From Pseudomonas putida (GTDB taxonomy: Bacteria > Pseudomonadota > Gammaproteobacteria > Pseudomonadales > Pseudomonadaceae): a stretch of DNA of 57,249 nt. Made by a program: the position numbers and the translations under genes. Of this stretch, positions 15,597 to 23,523 are shown piece after piece; position 1 is the stretch's first letter; each line of letters begins with the position of its first letter. The stretch is taken from contig NZ_MKZO01000035.1 in assembly GCF_001941965.1 (NCBI RefSeq), positions 1 through 57,249 of the forward strand, written 5' to 3'. The notes under the pieces are model-generated. The model was given only the letters and a program-made list of their open reading frames with translations. It was not told the origin of the DNA and did no database searches.

Positions 15597-17567
15597 TCAG
15601 AAAGCGAAGCAGGAACAGCCGAACGCGCCCCAGAAGCCCTGGAAGTCGCTGACCGGTACGTTGGACATCCGCGCGCGCTCATGGCTGTGCGAATGCACGC
15701 CGCACGGGCCGCTGCACTGGTGCACCTGGGCCTGCAACGGCGAAGACGGACGCCAGTGCCCCGGGACCTTGACCACCGGCGACCAGTCCGGCAGCACCGG
15801 AATGTCCTTCGGACCCAGCGGCCCGAACTCGCCGGCACCGTAGACCACCTTGCCGCCAACCACGGTCAGCAGCGACTCGATCCACTTGATGGCCTCTTCC
15901 TCGACGCTGAAGAAGTCGGCGCTGAGCACCGCCACGTCCGCCAGTTGACCGACCTTGATCTGGCCTTTCTTGCCCTGCTCGGAGGAGAACCAGGCGCTGC
16001 CATGGGTGAACAGTTCCAGCGCGGTGGAGCGCGGCAGGCCTTCCTGGTGCAGGGCCAGGCCGCCGACGGTGCGGCCGCTGACCATCCAGTACAGCGAAGT
16101 CCACGGGTTGTAGCTGGAGACACGGGTCGCATCGGTACCGGCGCCCACCGGCACGCCTTCGGCCAGCATGCGCTTGATCGGTGGCGTGGCCTCGGCCGCC
16201 TGGGCGCCGTAGCGGTCGACGAAGTACTCGCCCTGGAAAGCCATGCGGTCCTGGATCGCGATACCACCGCCCAGCGCCCGGACCCGCTCGATGTTGCGCG
16301 GGGTGATGGTCTCGGCGTGATCGAAGAACCACGGCAGGCCGTTGAACGGGATATCGCGGTTCACTTTCTCGAACACATCGAGCATGCGGCTGATGGATTC
16401 GTCATAGGTGGCGTGCAGGCGGAACGGCCAGCGCTGCTCGACCAGGTGACGCACCACCGGTTCCAGATCCTGCTCCATGGACGGTGCCAGGTCCGGGCGC
16501 GGTTCGAGGAAGTCCTCGAAGTCGGCAGCGGAGAACACCAGCATCTCGCCGGCACCGTTGTGCCGCAGCATGTCGTCGCCCTGGTGCAGCTTGACGCTGC
16601 CGGTCCAGTTCTTGAAGTCGGCCAGCTCTTCCTTGGGCTTCTGGGTGAACAGGTTGTAGGCGATGCGTACGGTCAGCTGGTCTTCCTTGGCCAGATGCTC
16701 GATCACCTCGTAGTCGTCCGGGTAGTTCTGGAAGCCGCCACCGGCGTCGATGGCGCTGGTCAGGCCAAGACGGTTGAGCTCGCGCATGAACTGGCGGGTC
16801 GAGTTGATCTGGTATTCCAGCGGCAGCTTCGGCCCCTTGGCCAGGGTCGAGTAGAGGATCATCGCGTTCGGCCGCGCCACCAGCATGCCGGTCGGCTCGC
16901 CACGGGAATCACGGACGATCTCGCCACCCGGCGGGTTCGGCGTGTCCTTGGTGTAGCCCGCCACGCGCAGGGCCGCGCGGTTGAGCAAGGCGCGGTCATA
17001 CAGGTGGAGGATGAACACCGGGGTGTCCGGCGCGGCCTGGTTGATTTCCTCCAGGGTCGGCATGCGTTTTTCGGCGAACTGGAATTCGTTCCAGCCACCC
17101 ACCACCCGCACCCATTGCGGGCTCGGCGTACGCTCGGCCTGGTCCTTGAGCATGCGCAGGGCATCGGCCAGGGACGGCACGCCCTCCCAGCGCAGTTCCA
17201 GGTTGTAGTTGAGGCCGCCACGGATCAGGTGCAGGTGCGAGTCGTTGAGGCCGGGAATGGCGCAGCGGCCCTTGAGGTCGATGACCTGGGTGGCGCTGCC
17301 ACGGGCGGCCATGGCTTCGGCATCGGTGCCGACGGCGACGAAGCGCCCGTCCTTGATGGCCACGGCGCTGGCTTCGGGTTTTTCCCGGTCCACGGTGTGG
17401 AAGCGGCCATTGAACAGAATCAGATCGGCATTCATTGCAGGTCCCTGGTCTGGAGTGAGTGAGGCGAAGGACAACCGCGGCAGCAAGGTCGCCGCCGCGG
17501 TCAGGAGGGATCCGGCGGCCAGCAGGCGGCGCCGGGTCGGGTCGTTGCGGTCATCCTGGTCGGTCAT
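15597..17567 (-). CDS. Tat-exported amidohydrolase (YtcJ-like amidohydrolase 3 family)
   Basis: 656 residues. The N-terminus has a twin-arginine signal (DPTRRRLLAAG followed by a hydrophobic stretch), which points to folded export to the periplasm. The mature part begins DLILFNGRFHTVDREKPEA and contains GLNDSHLHLIRGG, the metal-binding HxH-type motif, then WFFDHAETI and GAGTDATRV. The family hydrolyses amide or related C-N bonds with zinc. A cysteine- and histidine-rich tail (CSGPCGVHSHSHERAR) at the C-terminus is unusual for the family and could bind metal. Together with ycaC and the esterase it forms a possible hydrolytic module. Confidence 0.88.
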   Translation of the reverse strand: MTDQDDRNDPTRRRLLAAGSLLTAAATLLPRLSFASLTPDQGPAMNADLILFNGRFHTVDREKPEASAVAIKDGRFVAVGTDAEAMAARGSATQVIDLKGRCAIPGLNDSHLHLIRGGLNYNLELRWEGVPSLADALRMLKDQAERTPSPQWVRVVGGWNEFQFAEKRMPTLEEINQAAPDTPVFILHLYDRALLNRAALRVAGYTKDTPNPPGGEIVRDSRGEPTGMLVARPNAMILYSTLAKGPKLPLEYQINSTRQFMRELNRLGLTSAIDAGGGFQNYPDDYEVIEHLAKEDQLTVRIAYNLFTQKPKEELADFKNWTGSVKLHQGDDMLRHNGAGEMLVFSAADFEDFLEPRPDLAPSMEQDLEPVVRHLVEQRWPFRLHATYDESISRMLDVFEKVNRDIPFNGLPWFFDHAETITPRNIERVRALGGGIAIQDRMAFQGEYFVDRYGAQAAEATPPIKRMLAEGVPVGAGTDATRVSSYNPWTSLYWMVSGRTVGGLALHQEGLPRSTALELFTHGSAWFSSEQGKKGQIKVGQLADVAVLSADFFSVEEEAIKWIESLLTVVGGKVVYGAGEFGPLGPKDIPVLPDWSPVVKVPGHWRPSSPLQAQVHQCSGPCGVHSHSHERARMSNVPVSDFQGFWGAFGCSCFAF

Positions 17568-17859
17568 GAAGGACGTTCCGATGGTGTGTGCCGGGAATTC
17601 TTCAGGGCGGGTGGGGGATGTACGAGTTAATCGTTGTTAATTATCTCCCCTTGCCCTGTAGGCCTTTGTCCAACCGGTCAAAGCCGCGTAGACCGGGCTT
17701 TTGCCAGCGAGGCGTGACAAGCGTAGCCGGGGCAAAAAGCCACCAAGGCCCAAGGAAGCATTGCCTTGTCGGGCAAACCTCCCCAACATGCTCGCAAACC
17801 ACAGGCCAGAGCCCTTCCATGGCCCTTGCCGGCAGTCGGAACAGCGTCAGGAGTATGAA

Positions 17860-20634
17860 GTGAGCCGTCACCGTGAACAGGCCGTGCAGTTCGGCCCTTA
17901 TCGGGTCTTTCCCGGCCAGCGCCTGATCGTAGAAAACGACCGCCCCCTGCGCCTCGGCCGGCGCGCCATGGACATTCTCCTGGCGCTGCTGGAACACCCC
18001 GGTGAAGTGCTGGGCAAAAGCGAGCTGATGGCCCGGGTCTGGCCGGATACCGTGGTCGAGGACATCAGCCTGCGGGTGCATATCGCCGCCCTGCGCAAGG
18101 CTCTTGGCGATGGCCAGGGCGGGCAGCGCTACATCGTCACCGTCGCCCAGCGCGGCTACAGCTTTGTCGCCCCCTTGCGCGCCCAGACCGAGGAGCCCCT
18201 GGCACCGACCCAGGTGCCGCACAACCTGCCCCTGCGGCGCACCCGCCTGATCGGTCGGCAGATCCTGGTCAATCAACTGCTCGGGCAACTGACCCGCCAG
18301 CGCCTGCTGACCCTCGCCGGCCCCGGCGGCATCGGCAAGACCACCGTGGCCCTGCGGGTCGCCGAGCAACTGATCGGCCAGTACCGCGACGGCATCCGTC
18401 TGCTCGACCTCAGCACGCTCACCAGCCCGTCCACCATCGTCAGCAACCTGGCCGGGGTGCTCGGCCTCGCCCTGCCCGACCAGGCGCCGCTGGAGGCGCT
18501 GTGCGAACACCTGCGCGAGCGGCATCTGCTGTTGCTGCTCGACAATGCCGAGCACCTGGTGGACTCGGTCGCCAGCCTCTGCGAGCACCTGCTGCGCTGC
18601 GCCCCGGAGTTGCAGATCCTGGTCACCAGCCGCGAGAGCCTGCGCGCCGAAGGCGAGGCGGTGCAGCGCCTGGAAACCCTCGAATGCCCGCCCGCCGATG
18701 CCCCCAACGATCCCGCCGTGGCCCTGAACTACGGCGCGGTGCAACTGTTCGTCGAGCGCGCCATCGCCAACCAGGAACCGTTCGAACTGAATGCCGGCAA
18801 CGTAGCCACCGTGGTTGCCATCTGCCGCCAACTGGACGGCATCCCCCTGGCCCTGGAACTGGCCGCCGCGCAACTCGCCAGCCTCGGCCCTGACACCCTG
18901 CTCGCCGACCTGCGCCGCCACCTGCTGCCGGTGCCGGGCGACGAGCGCCGCCAGCACCTGCTCGGCGCCACCCTGGACTGGAGCTTCCAGTTGCTCGCCG
19001 ACAGCGAACGCACCGTGCTGCGCCGGCTCAGCGTGTTCCGTGGCGGTTTCAGCCTGAACTCGGCGATGACCCTGGCGGCGGGCGAACGCCTGTCCCCGGA
19101 CCAGGTGCGCGATGCGGTGAGCCAACTGGTCACCCAGTCGCTGCTCAATGTCGATGTCGGCGACGAAGACGTGTTCTACCGCATGCTCGACACCACTCGT
19201 AGCTACGCCCTGGACAAGCTGCAACAGGCCGGCGAGCTGCCCGAAGCGCTCAAGCGCCATGCCGAGCGCTGCCTGGCGATCATGCAGCAAGCCGAACGGG
19301 AGTGGTCGCGGACCAGTGCCGAACAGTGGCTGGAACGTTACTCGCGCTGCCTGGACGACCTGCGCGGCGCGCTGGAATGGGGTTTCGCCTATGCCGAGGC
19401 AGGATTACTGGGCGCACGCCTGACCGCCGCCTCCGCGCCCTTGTGGCAAGAGCTTTCGCTGCTCTCGGAACATGGCCGGCATATCCGCAAGGCCCTGCGC
19501 CGCCTGGAAGCCGACGCCCATCCCGGCGGCAGCCTGGCGATCAACCTGAAGCTCGCCATGGGCACCTTCAGCTACCACGATCACGGCGGCGTCCCCACCA
19601 CCCTCGACGCTTTTGCCAGCGCCCGGCACATGGCCGAAGCCCACGGCGACCTGCCCGGCCAGCTACGGGCGATCTCCGGCAATATGGCGGTGCACCTGAG
19701 CCGCGGCGAATACCAGGAAGCCTTGCAACTGAGCCGCGACTTCGACCAGCGCGGCCTCAGTCAGGACCCGCAACTGGCCCTCAGCGCCCAGCGCCTGCGC
19801 GGTCTTGGCCTGCATTTCACAGGTGACCAGGCCGGCGCCCGGCGTGAATCGGACGACGCCCTGCAACGCATGGCCCACAGCGGCCGGCTCAACCGCTTTA
19901 CCCATGGCTTCGGCGTGCAGTACGACCAGAGCGTCGCCGCCCTGACCCTGCAGGCACGGATCCTCTGGTTGCAAGGTTTGCCGGAGCAGGCCGCGTGCAG
20001 CGCCAACCAGGCCCTGGAACTGGCGGTGCAGATCAACCATGGCACCACCCTCTGCTACACCCTCGCCCTGAGCGGCTGCGTGATCCCTTGGTACAACGGC
20101 GACCGGGAGCTGGCGCGGGAGCGGGTGCGCCTGCTGCGCGAGCAGTCGCTGCGTCACTCGGTGGGCTTGTTCCGCGACTGGTCGGAGCACTACGCCCAGG
20201 CGTTCGAAACGGCGGCTGAACGGCCGCTGGACGCAGCCAACGGGTTGATCGGCGATCTGCTGGCGACCCTGGTCCCGGGCCGGGTGGACGTCACCCTGCT
20301 GCAACGGGCCCAGAGCGGCGCAGCGGGCTGGGCCAGTGCCGCCCTGCTCTGCTCCCGGGCGGCGGAGCTGCTGAACGGTGCCACCGGCGATGCCCGCCAG
20401 GAGGCCGAAAGCCTGCTGCTCAAAGCCCTGGGTGTGGCGCGCAAGCAGCAGGCCCTGGCCTGGGAACTGCGCAGCGCCACCGCCCTGGCGCAACTCTGGC
20501 TGGAACAGCAACGACCGCTACCGGCGCGGCAGTTGCTGGCACCGGTCTACGCACGTTTCAAGGAAGGTTTCGCCAGCATCGAGCTGCTGCGTGCCCGGCA
20601 TCTGCTGGAGCAACTGCCGCTACGCCGGGACTGA
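17860..20634 (+). CDS. Winged-helix / NTPase / TPR-like regulator, long form
   Basis: 924 residues in three parts. Residues ~8-100 form an OmpR-type winged helix (FGPYRVFPGQRL, RAMDILLALLEHPGEV, VHIAALRKALGDG, RGYSFVAP). Residues ~125-430 form an NB-ARC/AAA-type ATPase with Walker A GPGGIGKTT at ~154 and Walker B LLLLLDNAEHL. The rest is a helical-repeat region with many A/L-rich heptads. This matches the predicted-ATPase regulator family (COG3903), which is thought to sense a ligand and switch transcription. The GTG at 17860 is chosen because of CAGGAG at 17848-17853. It is convergent with a shorter relative and overlaps it by 15 bases. Confidence 0.85.
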   Translation: MSRHREQAVQFGPYRVFPGQRLIVENDRPLRLGRRAMDILLALLEHPGEVLGKSELMARVWPDTVVEDISLRVHIAALRKALGDGQGGQRYIVTVAQRGYSFVAPLRAQTEEPLAPTQVPHNLPLRRTRLIGRQILVNQLLGQLTRQRLLTLAGPGGIGKTTVALRVAEQLIGQYRDGIRLLDLSTLTSPSTIVSNLAGVLGLALPDQAPLEALCEHLRERHLLLLLDNAEHLVDSVASLCEHLLRCAPELQILVTSRESLRAEGEAVQRLETLECPPADAPNDPAVALNYGAVQLFVERAIANQEPFELNAGNVATVVAICRQLDGIPLALELAAAQLASLGPDTLLADLRRHLLPVPGDERRQHLLGATLDWSFQLLADSERTVLRRLSVFRGGFSLNSAMTLAAGERLSPDQVRDAVSQLVTQSLLNVDVGDEDVFYRMLDTTRSYALDKLQQAGELPEALKRHAERCLAIMQQAEREWSRTSAEQWLERYSRCLDDLRGALEWGFAYAEAGLLGARLTAASAPLWQELSLLSEHGRHIRKALRRLEADAHPGGSLAINLKLAMGTFSYHDHGGVPTTLDAFASARHMAEAHGDLPGQLRAISGNMAVHLSRGEYQEALQLSRDFDQRGLSQDPQLALSAQRLRGLGLHFTGDQAGARRESDDALQRMAHSGRLNRFTHGFGVQYDQSVAALTLQARILWLQGLPEQAACSANQALELAVQINHGTTLCYTLALSGCVIPWYNGDRELARERVRLLREQSLRHSVGLFRDWSEHYAQAFETAAERPLDAANGLIGDLLATLVPGRVDVTLLQRAQSGAAGWASAALLCSRAAELLNGATGDARQEAESLLLKALGVARKQQALAWELRSATALAQLWLEQQRPLPARQLLAPVYARFKEGFASIELLRARHLLEQLPLRRD

Positions 20635-21996
20635 CTGGCGCACCTGCCCGAGGTACCAGCGGGTGCTGTTGAGCACCCGGTAGCGCGCCAGGCCATGTTC
20701 CACCGTGAGCAGGGACTTGGCCGCCAGTTGCTCCACCGCCCGGACCGTCACCAGCGGGCCGAGGCCGGCGGCGGCGGCATGGGCGACGGCCTGCTCCAGG
20801 CTGAAGCCCCGACCCAGGGTGACCAGGCACTGCAATACCTGCTGCTCGGCGTCGGACAGGCGCTGGAAACTCCAGTCCAGCGCCGCCTTCAACGACTGAT
20901 GCCGGGCCTCGGCGGTACGCCGGCCGCGATTGAGCACCTGCAAGCCCTCGTTCAACTGCGCACGCAGGCCGACCAGGGCAAACACATCGATCTGCGCCGC
21001 CGCCAGTTCCAGGGCCAGGGGCAACCCGTCGAGGCGCCGGCAGATGTCCCAGACGGTCTTGAGGTCCTGCTGACGCAGCTGGAAATCCGGCTGGCGGGCC
21101 TGGGCGCAGGTGACGAACAGGCGTACCGCCGCATAGCTCATGAACTGCTCGACGCTGTGGGCGTCGCTGCCCGGTGGGACGGCCAGGGGCGAGACCGGCA
21201 GCAGGGTCTCGCCACGCACCCGCAGCGGCTCGCGGCCGATTACCAGCAGGCTCACGCCCGGGGCCAGTGCCAGCAGGGCGTCGACCAGGCGGCGGCTGGC
21301 TTTCGGCTGGGCCTCGCAATGGTCCAGCACCAGCAGCGCCTGGCGTTGCAGCAGATGGCCGGGCAGTCCGCCAAGGGGACAATCGCTGCGGGGTTGCAGG
21401 CCCTGGTCGCGCAGCAACCCGGCCATGGCTTCGTCCGCGCAGTGCGCCTGGGCAAAATCCAGCAGCCATACGCCATCGCGCCAGCGCTTGGCCTGCGCCT
21501 CGGCGGCGGCCAGGCCCAGGCTGCTCTTGCCCACGCCGACCGGTCCGGTGAGGGTCACCAGGCGCCGCTGGGCCAGCAGCAAGGCCAGGGCCGCCAGTTC
21601 CTCGTCGCGGCCGATGATCCGGCTCAGGCGTGTGGGCAGGTTGTTCGCCGGCAGCACGGGGGCCTGGCCTTCGCGCCGCACGGGGGCGACGAAGCAGTAG
21701 CCCTGGCCGGGCAGGTTGACGATAAAACCGTCGCCGAGGGCCCGACGCAGGGCGGCGATATGCACCCGCAGGTTGATTTCCTCAACCACGCTGCCGGGCC
21801 AGACCCGGGCCAGCAGGGTCTGCTTGTCGACCACCGCGCCGGCGTGTTCGAGCAGCACCAGGAGAATCTCCAGCGCCCGACCGCCCAGGCGCAGCGGCTG
21901 GCCGTCGGCGAGCAGCAGGCGTTGTCCGGTGTGGACGATAAAGCGGTCGAAGCGCAGTGCCTCGACCGGACTGCAAACCCTGGCCAGCGTACCCAA
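20620..21996 (-). CDS. Winged-helix / NTPase regulator, short form
   Basis: 458 residues with the same first two domains as the neighbour at 17860: winged helix (FDRFIVHTGQRLLL, RALEILLVLLEHAGAV, VHIAALRRALGDG, GQGYCFVAP) and ATPase (GPVGVGKSS, then ALLVLDHCEA for Walker B). It ends where the long form begins its helical repeats, so the sensor half is missing. The start is taken as TTG 21996 because GGAGGT lies eight bases before it. A longer frame reaches 22296 but reads through a REP and is rejected. Confidence 0.75.
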   Translation of the reverse strand: MGTLARVCSPVEALRFDRFIVHTGQRLLLADGQPLRLGGRALEILLVLLEHAGAVVDKQTLLARVWPGSVVEEINLRVHIAALRRALGDGFIVNLPGQGYCFVAPVRREGQAPVLPANNLPTRLSRIIGRDEELAALALLLAQRRLVTLTGPVGVGKSSLGLAAAEAQAKRWRDGVWLLDFAQAHCADEAMAGLLRDQGLQPRSDCPLGGLPGHLLQRQALLVLDHCEAQPKASRRLVDALLALAPGVSLLVIGREPLRVRGETLLPVSPLAVPPGSDAHSVEQFMSYAAVRLFVTCAQARQPDFQLRQQDLKTVWDICRRLDGLPLALELAAAQIDVFALVGLRAQLNEGLQVLNRGRRTAEARHQSLKAALDWSFQRLSDAEQQVLQCLVTLGRGFSLEQAVAHAAAAGLGPLVTVRAVEQLAAKSLLTVEHGLARYRVLNSTRWYLGQVRQSVPA

Positions 21997-22128
21997 CAGC
22001 GTCCACCTCCGCGGCAAAAGTCTTTGCCGACCATCTTGGCAGCGGAGGATGGTGGGACAACCGTGGCGGGGGGCGGGATACGGACAATCGGAGGGTGGGG
22101 ACGGACATGGATGGAGGTTGTGGCTGAT

Positions 22129-22212
22129 GGCCCTATCGCTGGCAAGCCAGCTCCCCACTGGTTCTGTGTACGCCGCGACCCCTGTGGGAGCTGGCTTGCC
22201 AGCGATGAGGCC
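22129..22212. repeat. REP inverted pair, inward type, between the short regulator and the GGDEF gene
   Basis: Arms at 22129-22153 and 22189-22212. The left arm has an altered end (CTCCCCACTGG instead of CTCCCACAGG). The rest of the 331-base gap 21997-22327 contains no gene I can support; an AT-richer stretch near 22270-22310 probably holds the promoter of the GGDEF gene. Confidence 0.85.
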
Positions 22213-22327
22213 ATCAGCCCCAGCAACGAAACAAACGTGACAAAACGTCCACAACGCTCCGAAAAAACGTTTCAACAGCTTACAATCCCGCCCCATTCGT
22301 AATTAACAAGAAAGGTCCCGTCAGTAC

Positions 22328-23473
22328 ATGACGCTCGATCCCCCTACCATGCTGGTCCTCACTGTCGTCCTCGCCGCGACCGCCGCGCTGTACCTGGCGA
22401 TCGAATGGGGCAGCGTGCGGGAAAACTCGCTGCTGTTCTGGAGCGCCGGCTTCGCCACCATCACCATCGGCTCGACCCTGGCGCTGATGCGCAGCAACGG
22501 CCTGCTGGTGCTGGGCATCTGGTTCGCCAACGGCCTGCTGGTGACCGCCCACTGGCTGTTCCTTCTGGGTGTCGCGCGTTTCACCGAAACCCGCCTGTTA
22601 CGGGCCTGGTACCTGATCTTCGTGCTCTGGGGCGCGCTGCTCCTGCTGCCCGACGACCAGTGGTGGTCCAAGGTCATGACCTTCTTCAATGCCGGCCTGG
22701 TGGGCGTTCTGGCCCTGCGCGCCAGCGCCCTGCTGCGGCCTCACGGCAGGTCCCTCAGCGTCGGCGCCGTGCAGTTGCGCTATGTGATGCTCGGCCACGG
22801 CCTGTTCTACGTGCTCAAGGCCTGCCTGGCGATGGTCCCCGGGACCCTGCTCGACCTCGCCTCGTTCCGCGGCGAGATCATCCAGATCTCCCTGGTGGAA
22901 GGTGCGGTGGCGCTGATGCTGATCGCCCTGTCGATGACCGGCAGCGAACGCTACCGTCGGGAAAAGCGCATCGCCCGCCTCGCCGCCCGCGACCCGCTGA
23001 CCACCCTGTACAACCGCCGCGCCCTGGAAGTGCGGGCGCCGCGCCTGCTGGACAATGTTTCGGTGCAGCATCCAGGTGCCCTGCTGCTGATCGATATCGA
23101 CAACTTCAAGCTGGTCAACGACCTGTACGGGCATGCGGCCGGCGACCGCCTGCTGGTGAGCCTCGGCGAGATGATCCTCGCCGGGCTGCCGCAAGACGCC
23201 CTGGCGGCGCGGCTGGGCGGCGATGAATTCGTGATCCTGCTGGGCAATGCCTCCCCCGAACGCATCGTCGCCCTCGGCAGCGCCCTGCGCGACGGCTTCC
23301 GTCACCAGGCTTCGACCTTCGTCACGCCGGAGCCGGTGACCCTGAGCATCGGCGCCAACCTGTTCGAATACCCGCCGGCCAGCCTCGCGGCGCTGATCGA
23401 GCAGAGCGATGCGGCGCTGTATGAATCCAAGCGCGGCGGCCGGGACAGTATCCGCCTGGTGGATGCACGCTGA
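22328..23473 (+). CDS. Membrane-bound diguanylate cyclase (GGDEF)
   Basis: 381 residues. Residues ~1-205 contain about six hydrophobic segments (LTVVLAATAALYLAI, FATITIGSTLALM and others) forming a membrane sensor. A GGDEF domain follows (~215-378), with DPLTTLYNRRAL at its start and the active-site GGDEFVIL at ~297. It makes cyclic di-GMP from two GTP. The inhibitory RxxD site expected five residues before GGDEF is absent (PQDA instead), so product feedback is likely weak. It is a single-gene unit. Confidence 0.92.
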   Translation: MTLDPPTMLVLTVVLAATAALYLAIEWGSVRENSLLFWSAGFATITIGSTLALMRSNGLLVLGIWFANGLLVTAHWLFLLGVARFTETRLLRAWYLIFVLWGALLLLPDDQWWSKVMTFFNAGLVGVLALRASALLRPHGRSLSVGAVQLRYVMLGHGLFYVLKACLAMVPGTLLDLASFRGEIIQISLVEGAVALMLIALSMTGSERYRREKRIARLAARDPLTTLYNRRALEVRAPRLLDNVSVQHPGALLLIDIDNFKLVNDLYGHAAGDRLLVSLGEMILAGLPQDALAARLGGDEFVILLGNASPERIVALGSALRDGFRHQASTFVTPEPVTLSIGANLFEYPPASLAALIEQSDAALYESKRGGRDSIRLVDAR

Positions 23474-23475
23474 TT

Positions 23476-23512
23476 GCTTTCGGGCACCATCGCTGCGATG
23501 GGGCCCGAAAGC
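23476..23512. terminator. Bidirectional hairpin between the GGDEF gene and the first TonB receptor
   Basis: GCTTTCGGG at 23476 pairs with CCCGAAAGC at 23504, with an inner CCATCGC/GCGATGG stem. It lies between two convergent genes. There is no long T run. Confidence 0.65.
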
Positions 23513-23523
23513 ACCCTCCCGAG

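Noticed and set aside
14733..17462. A 909-codon open frame opposite ycaC and the amidohydrolase
   Set aside because: It begins inside a terminator and REP, has biased composition, and the opposite strand encodes two clear enzymes.
21997..22296. N-terminal extension of the short winged-helix regulator
   Set aside because: The extra residues are translated REP sequence (GLIAGKPAPTG and SWLASD), seen in many other places in the window. A TTG with a good ribosome-binding site fits better.
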